The notes: a model not told the origin generated them from the letters alone. Numbered from the stretch's first letter, positions 37,301-46,564 are shown. The stretch: DNA of 64,000 bases from Tenacibaculum jejuense (GCF_900198195.1 NZ_LT899436.1:1827001-1891000); one strand, 5' to 3'. Numbers and translations are program-made.

Positions 37301-38534
37301 GATTGTTTCTGAGATCTATAACCGATAGTTTGTCACAGTTTGAAATATCAATTCCTGTAATAAGGTTACTATAGGCCCTTAAATTTGTTAATTCAATATT
37401 ATTATTTAGATCTAACGAATTGATTTTATTATTAAAACAATTGAGATTTTTTAGCTCTGTATTTTGGGACAAATCGACATTAGTTACATTGTTATTTTCA
37501 AAACTTAATGTTATAATATTGGTAAAAGCTTCTATACCTGTTAAATCAGAAATATTGTTATTATTAATAATGAGTTCTCCATTGTAAGCTTCAGCTTCTG
37601 AAACTTGAATTTCACCATCTCTATTCGTGTCTATATTAACATTGTGGTTCAATAATGCATTTTTAAAGTTTGTATCTGGAATGTTAACTATCGGGTCATT
37701 AATTCTGCTAAATAATGCCTCAATTCTTGTAAATTCATTTAAAGTTATTGTCAGCGGATTTATAGTTTCATTCGAATCTCCATACCAACTTCTAAATTCG
37801 TAATCTGTTGCAGGGGTCGCTGTTAATGTAATGCTAGAACCAATGGTGTATAAATTTCCAAGTGAACTTGGATTTATATTTACACTACCATTAAAAGCTG
37901 TTAAAACGATACTTGTTTTTGTACTACAGTCTTCTTCACTATATCCAAGAATATCATCTCTACCCCAAGCAGCATTTGTGGCGATATTTACATTATCCAC
38001 CTTTGCACAATATAATTCAAAGTTACTGGATAAATCTATACTCATTAAAGCATTGTTACCATTAGCAAGATTTAATGAGGTTAGCTCATTAAAAGAACAA
38101 CGCAAGCTTGTGATTTTAGTATTATTAGAAATATCTAAACTAATCAATTCATTAAACCCAACATCAAGAAAAGTTAATTCTATGAGTTGCGATACATCTA
38201 AACTGGCTACGTTATTCCCAAAAAGACTTAAACTGGTTAACTTAGTATTTGCAGTAACATCTAAAGCTGTTAATTGGTTTTGATTACATGATAGTTGTTG
38301 AAGATTTACAAATGCTTCAATTCCTGTAAGATCTGCAATATTAGCATTGTTTACATTAAGCCCAGAATTATAAGCTTCGGCTTCAGTTACTTGTATTTCA
38401 TTATCTCCATTGCTATTAATCAAAGTATTAGCCAATAATATAGCCTTAAAGTTGGCATCAGGGATCGTGACAATTTGTGCGTTAATCGTTAAAGTTATGC
38501 TTAAAAAAAGCAATGAAAAGTAAATTTTTTTCAT
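34368..38534 (-). CDS. T9SS-secreted LRR protein with tandem InlB-B-like repeats and propeller
   Basis: 1388-residue surface or secreted protein. Order: signal peptide (about 1-20); two leucine-rich blocks, each opened by an IPDANFK/IPDTNFK unit with NGDNEIQVTEAEAY; GYQFDGWSGDATGN-type InlB B-repeats, one divergent then five near-identical (about 680-1055); an SGL/NHL-like propeller (about 1060-1290; NNEVFVSEYNSGKIFKID, GNAYIADRSDRKLF); and a C-terminal type A sorting domain (YPNPVRDYLTIRS, GLYLIKI, IKKFIKE). It would be exported by the type IX system and attached or released. Likely adhesin-like. Confidence 0.88.
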   Translation of the reverse strand: MKKIYFSLLFLSITLTINAQIVTIPDANFKAILLANTLINSNGDNEIQVTEAEAYNSGLNVNNANIADLTGIEAFVNLQQLSCNQNQLTALDVTANTKLTSLSLFGNNVASLDVSQLIELTFLDVGFNELISLDISNNTKITSLRCSFNELTSLNLANGNNALMSIDLSSNFELYCAKVDNVNIATNAAWGRDDILGYSEEDCSTKTSIVLTAFNGSVNINPSSLGNLYTIGSSITLTATPATDYEFRSWYGDSNETINPLTITLNEFTRIEALFSRINDPIVNIPDTNFKNALLNHNVNIDTNRDGEIQVSEAEAYNGELIINNNNISDLTGIEAFTNIITLSFENNNVTNVDLSQNTELKNLNCFNNKINSLDLNNNIELTNLRAYSNLITGIDISNCDKLSVIDLRNNLLNTINTNAQADLFLLDLGSNNLSSIDLTQNTKLQFLSLGQNQNLSTLDVSNTPLLRRLEIRGTGIAAVDISMLLDLDDLDISRTPITTINIDANTKLTKFEAQIMNDLENISFINNVLLERVTVSSSKISEFDLSSNPNLDDLFLSGGNVLTRINIANGNNANISRFYSNPNSNITCIQIDSGFTPPSSWVKSAAASFSDNCTQYTVNLTSTNGKIDTNPDRNTLVFEEDLEVILTATPDPGYQFDGWSGDATGNTNPLTITMDADKTITAIFSKIQHTLTTNATNGTITRNPVTPTSGTYDFGTEVELTATPNAGYQFDGWSGDATGNTNPLTITMDADKTITALFSKIQHTLTTNATNGTITRNPITPTSGTYDFGTDVELTATPNAGYQFDGWSGDATGNTNPLTITMDADKTITAIFSKIQHTLTTNATNGTITRNPVTPTSGTYDFGTEVELTATPNAGYQFDGWSGDATGNTNLLTITMDADKTVTAIFSKIQHTLTTNATNGTITRNPVTPTSGTYDFGTDVELTATPNAGYQFDGWSGDATGNTNPLTITMDTDKNITALFSKIQHTLTTNATDGTITRNPVTPTSGTYDFGTEVELTATPNAGYQFDGWSDDATGNTNPLTITMDADKTITALFSKTSNLDIEIFATGFTSLEGIGINSNNEVFVSEYNSGKIFKIDTNGNSTEFASSGFRLNDISFDKNNQLFVAQGFIDDILISDTTGNLSEYVDAFNKKPNGLTFYDNALYYTSDFGDVYKVDSNKNVTVFANGFFASAGIDFDSNGNAYIADRSDRKLFKVTQSGIKTEITGGSKIIYGVAVVNDIVYYTSGNKIIKYNPTDNTSEDYVTTDLNEPGHLEVDLLGNMYIVNRGNGTIVKVFDENLKSTTASINDEEFNNQIVLYPNPVRDYLTIRSKDFSDIQKVTVVNSIGKEIITTKKTNDIDVTTLAKGLYLIKIKATNNRVAIKKFIKE
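35370..36479. repeat. Five tandem 222-bp coding repeats
   Basis: Five in-frame copies (boundaries 35591/35592, 35813/35814, 36035/36036, 36257/36258) encoding the 74-residue InlB-B-like unit, differing at only a few residues each. A sixth, diverged copy lies upstream in the protein (about 36480-36690). High similarity indicates recent duplication or homogenisation. Confidence 0.9.
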
Positions 38535-38891
38535 AGAAAGGGATTAAATTTTTAAAGATGCAAATGTAATGTAAATTATTTTAGCTTTCTGATTTTAAGT
38601 CTATAACACACTCATTGAGTATTGTGGTTTTATAAAATGTACTATATTTTATTATGATTTTTCGGTAAAAATAAGTGCCAATGCTTATCGTTACAATACA
38701 CAGTGTATGAACGTAAGTAATTATTTCATGTACGTGTTAGTATAAATGATATTATGGATAATATAAGTGCATTAAAAAGTAAAAAGATGAATTTAAAATA
38801 TACTTTTTTTACTACACAGAAGTAAATAAAAACATAAAAAAAATCTCTTTACGTTGTGTAAAGAGATTTTTATTTATGATAAAGTTTTATC
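38535..38891. other. Intergenic region, 357 bp
   Basis: AT-rich stretch between the T9SS gene and htpG. Besides the htpG terminator at its right end it has only short imperfect palindromes; it must hold the T9SS gene promoter at the left. Confidence 0.5.
38838..38870 (-). terminator. Terminator of htpG
   Basis: Stem about 38838-38852 with 38858-38871, loop GTTGT, T-run on the minus strand just beyond the htpG stop. Confidence 0.75.
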
Positions 38892-40781
38892 TTATTTAAT
38901 CAATTCGTAAGAACGTTTAATAAAGTTTGTTAGTTCTTCACCGTGTAATAAGTTCTGAGAAAGTTTAGCTAAATCAAAAGCTTGAGAAATTAATTCTTTT
39001 TGTTTTGTTTCATCAGCATTTAAAATATCAGAAACAAGCTCATGATTTGTATTAACTACTAAATTATACATTTCTGGCATATTACCCATTCCCATCATTC
39101 CGCCGCCACCAGTAGCACTCATTTCTTTCATTCTACGCATAAATTCAGGAACAGTAATTAAGAAAGGAGAAGCAGAAGAATCCATAGCTTCTAACTGAAC
39201 AGTATAACTAGTGTTGTTTACAGCACCTTCGATAACTGGTTTTAATTTCTCTTTTTCTTCATCAGAAAGTTTAGAAATAATAGCATCATCTTTCTTAATT
39301 AAATTATCTACATGGTCTGCATCTACACGTTTAAACTGCAATTTAGCATCTCCAGAAGATGTTTCTAATTTTTGCATTAAATGCGAAACAATAGGAGAGT
39401 CTAATAATAAAACTTCATATCCTTTAGCTTTAGCATCTTCAATATAACTGTGTTGAGCATCTTTATTTGCTGCATATAAAATGATATGATTTCCATCTTT
39501 ATCCGTTTGAGAATCTTTAGTTTTCTCAACTAACTCTTCGTAAGTAAAGAAAGTATCATTTACAGTAGGGTATAAGGCAAACTTCTTAGCTTTATCGAAG
39601 AATTTATCTTCAGATAACATACCATACTCAATAATTACTTTAATATCGTTCCATTTTTGTTCGAAATCTTCACGATCTTTTTTGAATAAAGAAGAAAGTT
39701 TATCCGCAACTTTTTTAGTAATGTAACCAGAAATTTTCTTTACCGCTCCATCTGCTTGTAAGTAAGAACGAGAAACGTTTAATGGAATATCTGGAGAATC
39801 AATAACTCCTTTTAGCATTTGTAAGAAATCTGGAACAATTCCTTCTACATTATCTGTTACAAATACTTGGTTTTGATATAACTGAATTTTATCCTTTTGA
39901 ATATCCATGTTTTGAGATAAACGAGGGAAATATAAAATACCAGTTAAATTAAAAGGATAATCAACATTTAAATGAATATTGAATAAAGGCTCTTCGAACT
40001 GCATTGGATACAATTCTCTGTAGAAGTTTTTATAATCATCCTCTTCTAAATCAGCAGGCTTTTTTGTCCAAGCCGGGTTTGTATTGTTAATGATGTTATC
40101 AACTTCTTTTGTTTCTGGCTTAGCATCTTCAGCAGCACCTTCTGGTAATGGTAATGTTTCAGTTTTGGTTCCGAATTTAATTGGAATTTGGTTGAAACGG
40201 TTGTATTTTGTTAATAATCCAGAAATTTTAGAGTCTTCTAAGAAATCTTTTTCATCTTCAGAAATATGAAGAATAATTTCAGTTCCTCTTTCTGTTTTAT
40301 CGTGTGCTTCTAAAGTATATTCAGGAGAACCGTCACAAGTCCAGTGAGCAGCAGCTTCATCTTTAAAAGACTTTGTGATAATTTCAACTTTATCTGCAAC
40401 CATAAATGCAGAATAGAAGCCTAATCCGAAGTGACCAATTACACCAGTTTCGTTATTTGAATCTTTGTACTTTTCTAAAAACTCTTCAGCTCCTGAAAAA
40501 GCAATTTGATTGATGTATTTTTCAACTTCTTCTGCTGTCATACCTAGACCTTGGTCTATAATATGAAGCGTTTTGTTTTCTTTGTCAATCTTAATTTCTA
40601 TTTGAGGATTACCATATTCAACTTTAGCTTCTCCAATAGAAATTAAATGTTTTAGTTTAGTTGTTGCATCTGTAGCATTTGAAATTAACTCACGAAGGAA
40701 AATTTCATGATCTGAATACAAGAATTTTTTAATTAGCGGGAAAATATTTTCCACCGATACATTAATACTTCCTTTACTCAT
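38892..40781 (-). CDS. htpG: Molecular chaperone HtpG (Hsp90)
   Basis: 629-residue bacterial Hsp90. The GHKL ATPase domain shows ELISNATDATTKLKHL, IIDQGLGMT and GVIGHFGLGFYSAFMVAD; the middle domain has the SRSYLQADGAVKKI segment; the dimerisation domain is present, with a GGGGMMGMGNMPEMYNLVVN stretch near the C-terminus typical of Bacteroidota HtpG. A charged insertion follows the ATPase domain (about 215-240). ATP-dependent cytosolic client folding. It stands alone with its own terminator. Confidence 0.97.
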   Translation of the reverse strand: MSKGSINVSVENIFPLIKKFLYSDHEIFLRELISNATDATTKLKHLISIGEAKVEYGNPQIEIKIDKENKTLHIIDQGLGMTAEEVEKYINQIAFSGAEEFLEKYKDSNNETGVIGHFGLGFYSAFMVADKVEIITKSFKDEAAAHWTCDGSPEYTLEAHDKTERGTEIILHISEDEKDFLEDSKISGLLTKYNRFNQIPIKFGTKTETLPLPEGAAEDAKPETKEVDNIINNTNPAWTKKPADLEEDDYKNFYRELYPMQFEEPLFNIHLNVDYPFNLTGILYFPRLSQNMDIQKDKIQLYQNQVFVTDNVEGIVPDFLQMLKGVIDSPDIPLNVSRSYLQADGAVKKISGYITKKVADKLSSLFKKDREDFEQKWNDIKVIIEYGMLSEDKFFDKAKKFALYPTVNDTFFTYEELVEKTKDSQTDKDGNHIILYAANKDAQHSYIEDAKAKGYEVLLLDSPIVSHLMQKLETSSGDAKLQFKRVDADHVDNLIKKDDAIISKLSDEEKEKLKPVIEGAVNNTSYTVQLEAMDSSASPFLITVPEFMRRMKEMSATGGGGMMGMGNMPEMYNLVVNTNHELVSDILNADETKQKELISQAFDLAKLSQNLLHGEELTNFIKRSYELIK

Positions 40782-40858
40782 AATGATATGTGTTTGATTT
40801 TTTATTCTAAATTTTCAAGGTAAACTTGTCAAAAAAAATACCAAATTGTTAAAGAATG

Positions 40859-42112
40859 TCAGGTTGACAGTAACTTATTTTTAGAATTTAATGAGTTGTT
40901 GTATAAAATTGAAGCAAACAAACCAATTAAAGAACTAGCTAAGAAGAAAATAAACAAGTATTGATAAGCTAATACACCACCAACTTCATCTAAATAATAC
41001 CCTTCTATTGGGCCAAGAAAAATATCAGGAGAAAATCCTATTACAGATACGATACCTACAACTGTACCTGTCATTGTGATTGGAATTTTAGCTTCTTCAA
41101 GTACAGTAAAGTATAAAACTCTGGTTGTGTAAACACCAATTAAGGAACAAACTAAAGGTAGTAATAATGAAAAGTTAAAAATATCGATATTAAAAACAAA
41201 TAAGAAACTACCTAAAGACATTATTGAGAATCCTATAATCAGCCACTTAGAAGGATTAGAGTTCTTTGCAAAAAATATAACTAGTAAACAAATTATAGGT
41301 CTGATGTAAGAAATAAATGTACCTAATTCAGCCGATTTTCTAGAATTATAACCGTACACTTCACTAGAGTATTGGGTAAAAATATCTGCTATTCTAAAAC
41401 CTATGTATGAGGTTAATACAATAATCATTAAAATCCAGACTATAGGGTATTTTAATGCTTTAATTATATTGTACTTATGGCTATTAGTAGTTTTAATTTT
41501 TGAATGTTCTCCAAAATTAGGCAGTAATAAAATTAAAAAAGCAACAAGCATTACGAGAGCAGAAGTAATTAAATATACTTTATTCATAGCGCTTTGTAAA
41601 AGTAAGCTAGATGAATTTTCTTCAGAAGTTATTGTAGTAAGAATAAAAACACCAATGGTGCCAATTAAAGCAGCTACAATTCCTCGTCCTCCTTCTAATA
41701 ATCCAAAACCTAATATTTGACTTTCTTTTCCACCCCATAAACGTGTAGCTTTTATAAGTGGAGACCAAAAAAGCATAATAGTTGTAAATCCCCAATATAT
41801 GTATAACACGTAAAGCGTAGTTAAATAAGGATAACATACCCAAGCAAAACCACCTAAACTCGTTAAAAATAATGCAATACTCATTAAATATTTTAACTTA
41901 AATTTATCTGTGATTAGCCCGCCAAAAAAATATGAAATTACAGCTGTAATACCATATAATGTATAGCAAATTCCTATATCTTTATTGGTAATATTAAAGG
42001 CTTCTAAAAATGTAGGACGAAAAATGCGAAGTAATACAAAAGGTAATGCATATGTAATTTCTGCTGCTAAAATCAGAAAAATAATTTGTACCGTTTTTTT
42101 GTAGTTCTTCAA
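40859..42112 (-). CDS. MFS transporter
   Basis: 417 residues with about twelve membrane helices in two halves separated by a cytoplasmic loop (about 197-225). It has the major-facilitator feel: FGGLITDKFKLKYLM between helices 2 and 3 is the motif-A region. Flavobacterial relatives are generic nucleoside/sugar-like or unassigned MFS proteins; the substrate cannot be inferred. No partner genes adjacent. Confidence 0.82.
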   Translation of the reverse strand: MKNYKKTVQIIFLILAAEITYALPFVLLRIFRPTFLEAFNITNKDIGICYTLYGITAVISYFFGGLITDKFKLKYLMSIALFLTSLGGFAWVCYPYLTTLYVLYIYWGFTTIMLFWSPLIKATRLWGGKESQILGFGLLEGGRGIVAALIGTIGVFILTTITSEENSSSLLLQSAMNKVYLITSALVMLVAFLILLLPNFGEHSKIKTTNSHKYNIIKALKYPIVWILMIIVLTSYIGFRIADIFTQYSSEVYGYNSRKSAELGTFISYIRPIICLLVIFFAKNSNPSKWLIIGFSIMSLGSFLFVFNIDIFNFSLLLPLVCSLIGVYTTRVLYFTVLEEAKIPITMTGTVVGIVSVIGFSPDIFLGPIEGYYLDEVGGVLAYQYLFIFFLASSLIGLFASILYNNSLNSKNKLLST

Positions 42113-42343
42113 AGTAGTAAAACGTTAATTATAGTAATATTGGTTAGTCCTTAAGTAATGAGGTATACTCTAAAGGTAAAAAAAAATAAAGAATTGAATT
42201 CATACAAAACGTAAAAATTGATAAACTCAGCTGACACCTTGACATTTTAATAATATTGTCTTTACGCATTTTTGTACAAAAATGATAAAATTCATACTTT
42301 TACGGGCTTTTAATTTGCAAACAACTAAATTATAACTTTAAAT

Positions 42344-43351
42344 ATGTATAGTTCAAAAATTACGGGTTTAGGATATTATGTTCCTGAAAATGTTGTAACT
42401 AACGACGATTTAACCCAATGGATGGAGACAAGTGATGAGTGGATCCAGGAGCGAACAGGAATTAAAGAGCGTCGTTGGATAGACCCTAAAACTGAAGATA
42501 CTACAGCTGTTATGGGAGCAAAAGCTGCTAGAATAGCTATCGAAAGAGCTGGGTTAACTAAAGATGATATCGATTTTATCATTTTTGCAACGTTAAGTCC
42601 AGATATGTATTTCCCTGGTGGTGGAGTACAAATTCAAGATATGTTAGACATGCCAACAATTGGTGCGTTAGATGTACGTAACCAATGTTCTGGATTTATT
42701 TATTCTTTATCTGTAGCAGATCAGTTTATTAAAACTGGAATGTATAAAAATATTCTTGTAATCGGTGCTGAAAATCACTCTGGAGGTTTAGAGAAATCGA
42801 CAAGAGGTAGAGGAGTTACTGTAATTTTTGGAGATGGAGCAGGAGCAGCAGTTTTATCTAGAACAGAAGAGAAAGGAAAAGGGATTTTATCTTCTCATTT
42901 ACATTCTGAAGGTAAACATGCAAAGGAATTAGCTTTAATTGGACCATCAACAAACCGTTGGGTTCCAGAAATTATAGAAGCAAATGATCCTGAAGATGCT
43001 TCTTATTTTCCTCATATGAATGGTCAGTTTGTATTTAAACATGCTGTTGTACGTTTTTCTGAAGCTATTATTGAAGGATTAACAGCGAATGGGTTACAGA
43101 AAGATGATATTGATATGTTAATTCCTCATCAAGCGAATTTAAGAATCGCTCAATTTATTCAAAAGAAGTTTGAGTTATCTAACGATAAAGTATACAATAA
43201 CATTATGCGTTATGGTAATACTACAGCAGCTTCTATTATTATAGCTTTAACAGAAGCTTGGGAAGAAGGAAAAATTAAGGAAGATGATTTAGTTGTTTTA
43301 GCAGCCTTTGGTAGTGGATTTACTTGGGGATCGGTTGTGATTCGTTGGTAA
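42344..43351 (+). CDS. fabH: 3-oxoacyl-ACP synthase III family protein
   Basis: 335-residue KAS III-type condensing enzyme. Catalytic triad: Cys at about 115 (DVRNQCSGFIYSL), His at about 262 (LIPHQANLRI) and Asn at about 292 (MRYGNTTAASI). It also has GDGAGAAVL and the C-terminal AAFGSGFTWGSVVIRW. Normally it starts fatty-acid elongation from acetyl-CoA. The gene is not next to other fab genes, so it may be a paralogue with another primer; the symbol is therefore tentative. Confidence 0.88.
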   Translation: MYSSKITGLGYYVPENVVTNDDLTQWMETSDEWIQERTGIKERRWIDPKTEDTTAVMGAKAARIAIERAGLTKDDIDFIIFATLSPDMYFPGGGVQIQDMLDMPTIGALDVRNQCSGFIYSLSVADQFIKTGMYKNILVIGAENHSGGLEKSTRGRGVTVIFGDGAGAAVLSRTEEKGKGILSSHLHSEGKHAKELALIGPSTNRWVPEIIEANDPEDASYFPHMNGQFVFKHAVVRFSEAIIEGLTANGLQKDDIDMLIPHQANLRIAQFIQKKFELSNDKVYNNIMRYGNTTAASIIIALTEAWEEGKIKEDDLVVLAAFGSGFTWGSVVIRW

Positions 43352-43370
43352 GTATAACAATAAAAAGATA

Positions 43371-43400
43371 AAAAAGTCAAAGTTTAAACTTTGACTTTTT
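43371..43400. terminator. Bidirectional palindromic terminator
   Basis: Perfect 30-bp palindrome (two 15-bp arms) with A- and T-runs at its ends, between the convergent KAS III and cyclase genes. Confidence 0.85.
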
Positions 43401-44096
43401 TTATTCATTAAAAATAGCAACAGCTCTCACAGGAGAGCCTGTGCCACCACGTATTTTTAAGGGTAATGCTATAAAACGGAATCTTCCTCTCCCAATAAGT
43501 TTATGGAGATTAATCATGTTTTCATAATGAGTAAATCCTATTTCTCCGCAGATATAATGTACTTCTTTATTTGAAACTTTCGGAACACCTGGAGACATCG
43601 TCTCTACACCAAAAGCTGAAATCTCATAATTTCCTAACCATCTTGTACATTCAGCTGTTATTCCAGGTCCATTTCCCCAATTTTCAGTGTTGAAAGCTTT
43701 TCTATAATGATCTGTATAAATTAATACGGTATCTCCTTTATTTATTGATAAATTCTCTTTTTCTAAAGCTTTTTTTAAATCATCAGAAGTAATTAGTTCT
43801 TTAAACCCTTTGTGTGAAAGATCTAAACATATTCCTTCTGTATAAAACATAGAAAGTGGCATGGTATCGATAGATTTTCCAATATGTTCCTTTGCCATAT
43901 GATTTATAGCGTCAACATGAGTGCCAGTATGTTCACCGAGTTCTAATTTATAAACAGCAGGAGTTTGAGTAGTAGGGTTAATTTCGTCATTCCATTCTTC
44001 ATGTGTATTATGTACCTGCATTTTAACTTGTGGTAAACTTTTAAATACAGGCATTCCTTCATATATCTCTTGGCTGAGATCTACTATTTCAACCAT
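43401..44096 (-). CDS. Cyclase / kynurenine formamidase-like hydrolase
   Basis: 231 residues of the cyclase family (Pfam Cyclase). The metal site motif appears as HTGTHVDAINH (HxGTHxDxxxH), with an upstream DLSQEIYEGMPVF typical of the N-terminus and GVETMSPG near the middle. Related to arylformamidases and isatin hydrolases; the substrate cannot be specified. It overlaps the thioesterase gene by 8 bp, so the three minus-strand genes 45019-43401 form one operon. Confidence 0.85.
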   Translation of the reverse strand: MVEIVDLSQEIYEGMPVFKSLPQVKMQVHNTHEEWNDEINPTTQTPAVYKLELGEHTGTHVDAINHMAKEHIGKSIDTMPLSMFYTEGICLDLSHKGFKELITSDDLKKALEKENLSINKGDTVLIYTDHYRKAFNTENWGNGPGITAECTRWLGNYEISAFGVETMSPGVPKVSNKEVHYICGEIGFTHYENMINLHKLIGRGRFRFIALPLKIRGGTGSPVRAVAIFNE

Positions 44097-44640
44097 TTAA
44101 TTCAATTTTTACATTGTAGTTTTCTAAATCTTTTAAATAGTTTTCAGGAATAAAATCATCTCTATCAAATTCATCTTGTCTTGTCTTTTTCATTTCTGTG
44201 CGTTTTATAGCTTTTAAAAAACGTTTTATTTCTAGTTCGCTGTTTAAAATCAAACCAGGCACAGGTACATTTTTTCCATTATCATCTTTTGCAACCATAG
44301 TAAAATATGAAGAATTACAATGTTTTACATTTCCTGATTGAATATGTTGTGATTCAACTCTAATTCCTACGACCATAGAAGTTCTTCCTACATAGTTAAT
44401 AGAGGCTTTCATGGTTACCAACTCGCCAACTTCAATCGGATTTAAAAAATCTACAGTATCTACTGAAGCAGTAACACAGTATGTTGAAGAGTATTTAGAT
44501 GCGCAAGCAAAAGCAATTTGATCCATTAAATTTAGAATGTAGCCTCCATGAATTTTTCCACTAAAGTTAGCGTGAGAAGGTAACATTAATTCGGAAATTG
44601 TAATTCTAGTTTCTTCTACGTGTTTGTATGTTTTATTCAT
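44089..44640 (-). CDS. Acyl-CoA thioesterase (hot-dog fold)
   Basis: 183 residues. Hot-dog domain with the YciA-type motif LPSHANFSGKIHGGYILNLMDQIAFACASKY (key part: N-F-S-G-K-I-H-G-G) and DTVDFLNPIEVGELV, characteristic of acyl-CoA hydrolases. A charged extension of about 45 residues follows the domain. Overlaps both neighbours by 8 bp, which implies translational coupling. Confidence 0.88.
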   Translation of the reverse strand: MNKTYKHVEETRITISELMLPSHANFSGKIHGGYILNLMDQIAFACASKYSSTYCVTASVDTVDFLNPIEVGELVTMKASINYVGRTSMVVGIRVESQHIQSGNVKHCNSSYFTMVAKDDNGKNVPVPGLILNSELEIKRFLKAIKRTEMKKTRQDEFDRDDFIPENYLKDLENYNVKIELNG

Positions 44641-45019
44641 CTTTTTTAGATCTTAAACCACTAAAGTGTGGAGAGTTTTCTTCTTCTACTTTAGTTATAA
44701 AATATTTAGTATCGCCAAGCCAAAAAAACTTTCCAAATCTTTCTTTGTAGGTTAATTTTACATATCGACCTTGATACTTTTGAAGATTTTTGATAGCCTT
44801 TTCTTCTTTATCTTCAACTGAAAAACTGAAGATTTGAGCTCCAGAAATCCCTTGACTAATTTCTCCTTCCCATGTTTTAAACGTAATACCTTTTCTACTA
44901 AATTTTATTAATTCTCCAGAACGAACTCCTTCACTGTATGGAACAAAATAAATGAAAGTGTAATAAGCTGCCGCTAACAATAAGATAACTGCTAGAATTT
45001 TGAATAGAATTTTTTTCAT
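44633..45019 (-). CDS. Small membrane-anchored protein of unknown function
   Basis: 128 residues: one N-terminal membrane helix (about 5-27), then a beta-rich extracytoplasmic domain (GELIKFSRKGITFKTWEGEI, KYQGRYVKLTYKERFGKFFW). Homologues in Flavobacteriaceae are often labelled 6-phosphogluconate dehydrogenase, but no dehydrogenase motif is present, so that name looks wrong. First gene of the operon with the thioesterase and cyclase. Confidence 0.75.
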   Translation of the reverse strand: MKKILFKILAVILLLAAAYYTFIYFVPYSEGVRSGELIKFSRKGITFKTWEGEISQGISGAQIFSFSVEDKEEKAIKNLQKYQGRYVKLTYKERFGKFFWLGDTKYFITKVEEENSPHFSGLRSKKDE

Positions 45020-45101
45020 GAAACAAAATTAAGATTAAAAATATTCCTAATTCAATAGACCACAAAAATAAAAGTCAAATTAATTAAAGTTTAACGGTTT
45101 T

Positions 45102-45140
45102 TTTAAAGCTTTTTTTTCCTCGTTTAAAGCTTTTTTTTCC
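45102..45140. repeat. 18-bp direct repeat, 21-bp period
   Basis: TTTAAAGCTTTTTTTTCC occurs at 45102-45119 and 45123-45140, in the promoter region upstream of the ankyrin gene. Possible regulator binding sites or slippage product. Confidence 0.5.
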
Positions 45141-45253
45141 TTTTCAAATATTTTAATAGAAATAAAGTCAGGTTTTTAATTAGTTTACGACTTAGTAATT
45201 TATATACTTAACATTTATTTAATTATATTTATATATAACCAAATATTAAACCA

Positions 45254-45787
45254 ATGAAAAACTATCTCAAATTATCAATTGCTCTTCTATTATTCTCTTA
45301 TATCAATTTGTTTTCACAAGAAAGCAATAAAGATATATTCTCAATTGCGCGTTCAGGTAGTATAACAGATTTAAAGAATATTTTAGAAGAAAAACCTGAA
45401 TTAATTGACCAAAAAAATATGGCAGGTTATACGCCTCTTATTTTGGCTTGTTATAGTGGAAATAATGAGGTAGCTAAATACATAGTAGATAAATCTAATA
45501 ATATCAATTTAAATAATGGTTATGGAACTGCTTTAATGGCAGCGGTAGTTAAAGGAAATAAAGAATTAGTTTCATATTTATTATCTAAAAAAGCAGATGT
45601 TAACGTTTATGATGCGAACGGAACGACAGCTTTGCATTATGCAGTAATTTTTAATTTAAATCCAATTGCTGAAGAATTGGTTAATGCAGGAGCAAAATAT
45701 GATATAAAAGATAATCGTGGTAATACAGCTAAAGATTATGCGGTTTTAAAGAAAAATCAAAAATTATTAACTCTATTTAAAAACTAA
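45254..45787 (+). CDS. Exported ankyrin-repeat protein
   Basis: 177 residues with a signal peptide (cleavage near NLFSQ, about residue 21) and four ankyrin repeats (AGYTPLILACYSGNNEVAKYI, YGTALMAAVVKGNKELVSYLL, NGTTALHYAVIFNLNPIAEELV, and a final RGNTAKDYAVLKKN). A protein-protein interaction module in the periplasm. In many bacteria such proteins sit by catalase or ferric-binding genes; here the DOMON/T9SS gene follows after 3 bp and is probably cotranscribed. Confidence 0.85.
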   Translation: MKNYLKLSIALLLFSYINLFSQESNKDIFSIARSGSITDLKNILEEKPELIDQKNMAGYTPLILACYSGNNEVAKYIVDKSNNINLNNGYGTALMAAVVKGNKELVSYLLSKKADVNVYDANGTTALHYAVIFNLNPIAEELVNAGAKYDIKDNRGNTAKDYAVLKKNQKLLTLFKN

Positions 45788-45790
45788 ATT

Positions 45791-46540
45791 ATGGTAAGAA
45801 AATTACTCCTTTTTGTTGTGCTAATCTCTAGCGTAACATTTGCACAAACTTTTTCTACAGGAACTCAAGTTCTTAGAGGCGATTTAAGTATAAACTTAGA
45901 AACGGACGCAACAACTACAACCTTAATTTTAACAGGTCCATCTAACGCTTGGTTTGCTGTTGGTTTTGATGATAACGCAACAAATATGTTTAGTAATACT
46001 GATGTATTCAGAACAGATGGAATAACGATTACAGATGCTAGAACAGTAGGAAATCAGCTGCCTCCTGCAGATACAAGTCAAGATTGGAATATGGTATCTA
46101 ACTCAGTTTCTGGAGGAGTTAGAACTATTACAGCAACAAGAGCTAATAATACAGGAGATTCTAACGATTTTATATTTAGTAATACTGCTGGAAGTATTGA
46201 TATTATCTGGGCTTTTGGTGCATCTACTACATATGCTTATCATGGTTCTACCAACCGAGGAGCTACAACTTTAGGAGTTACACTTGGTAAAGATGATTTT
46301 GAAACATTAGCTTTCGATGCATTTCCAAATCCAGTTTCTAATAATATGAATGTACAATTACCTTTAGATGTAGAATCTGCTTTAATTGATGTTTATGATT
46401 TTTCAGGTAGAGTTATAAAAACAGGAGAAGTTTCTCAATTAGATAAAGAGATTGATTTTTCAGGAGTTGGAAGCGGATTTTATACGCTTGTAATTAGAGC
46501 TGAGAATAAATTGGGAATAAAAAAAATCCTTAAAAAATAA
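45791..46540 (+). CDS. DOMON-domain protein with T9SS type A sorting domain
   Basis: 249 residues. Signal peptide (TFAQ, about 19), a DOMON-like beta sandwich (about 25-170; LTGPSNAWFAVGFDD, DVFRTDGITITDARTV), then a C-terminal sorting domain (FDAFPNPVSNNMNVQLP, DFSGRVIKTGE, SGFYTLVIRAENKLGIKKILKK). DOMON domains bind haem or sugars; a haem ligand cannot be confirmed here. Exported through the type IX system. Operon partner of the ankyrin protein. Confidence 0.85.
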   Translation: MVRKLLLFVVLISSVTFAQTFSTGTQVLRGDLSINLETDATTTTLILTGPSNAWFAVGFDDNATNMFSNTDVFRTDGITITDARTVGNQLPPADTSQDWNMVSNSVSGGVRTITATRANNTGDSNDFIFSNTAGSIDIIWAFGASTTYAYHGSTNRGATTLGVTLGKDDFETLAFDAFPNPVSNNMNVQLPLDVESALIDVYDFSGRVIKTGEVSQLDKEIDFSGVGSGFYTLVIRAENKLGIKKILKK

Positions 46541-46564
46541 TAGAAAAATTAAATATTTATATCT

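Noticed and set aside
42239..42274. Promoter for the KAS III gene (TTGACA and CATTTTTG)
   Set aside because: The spacer is 25 nt and the -7 box is off consensus by one base; too weak to annotate.
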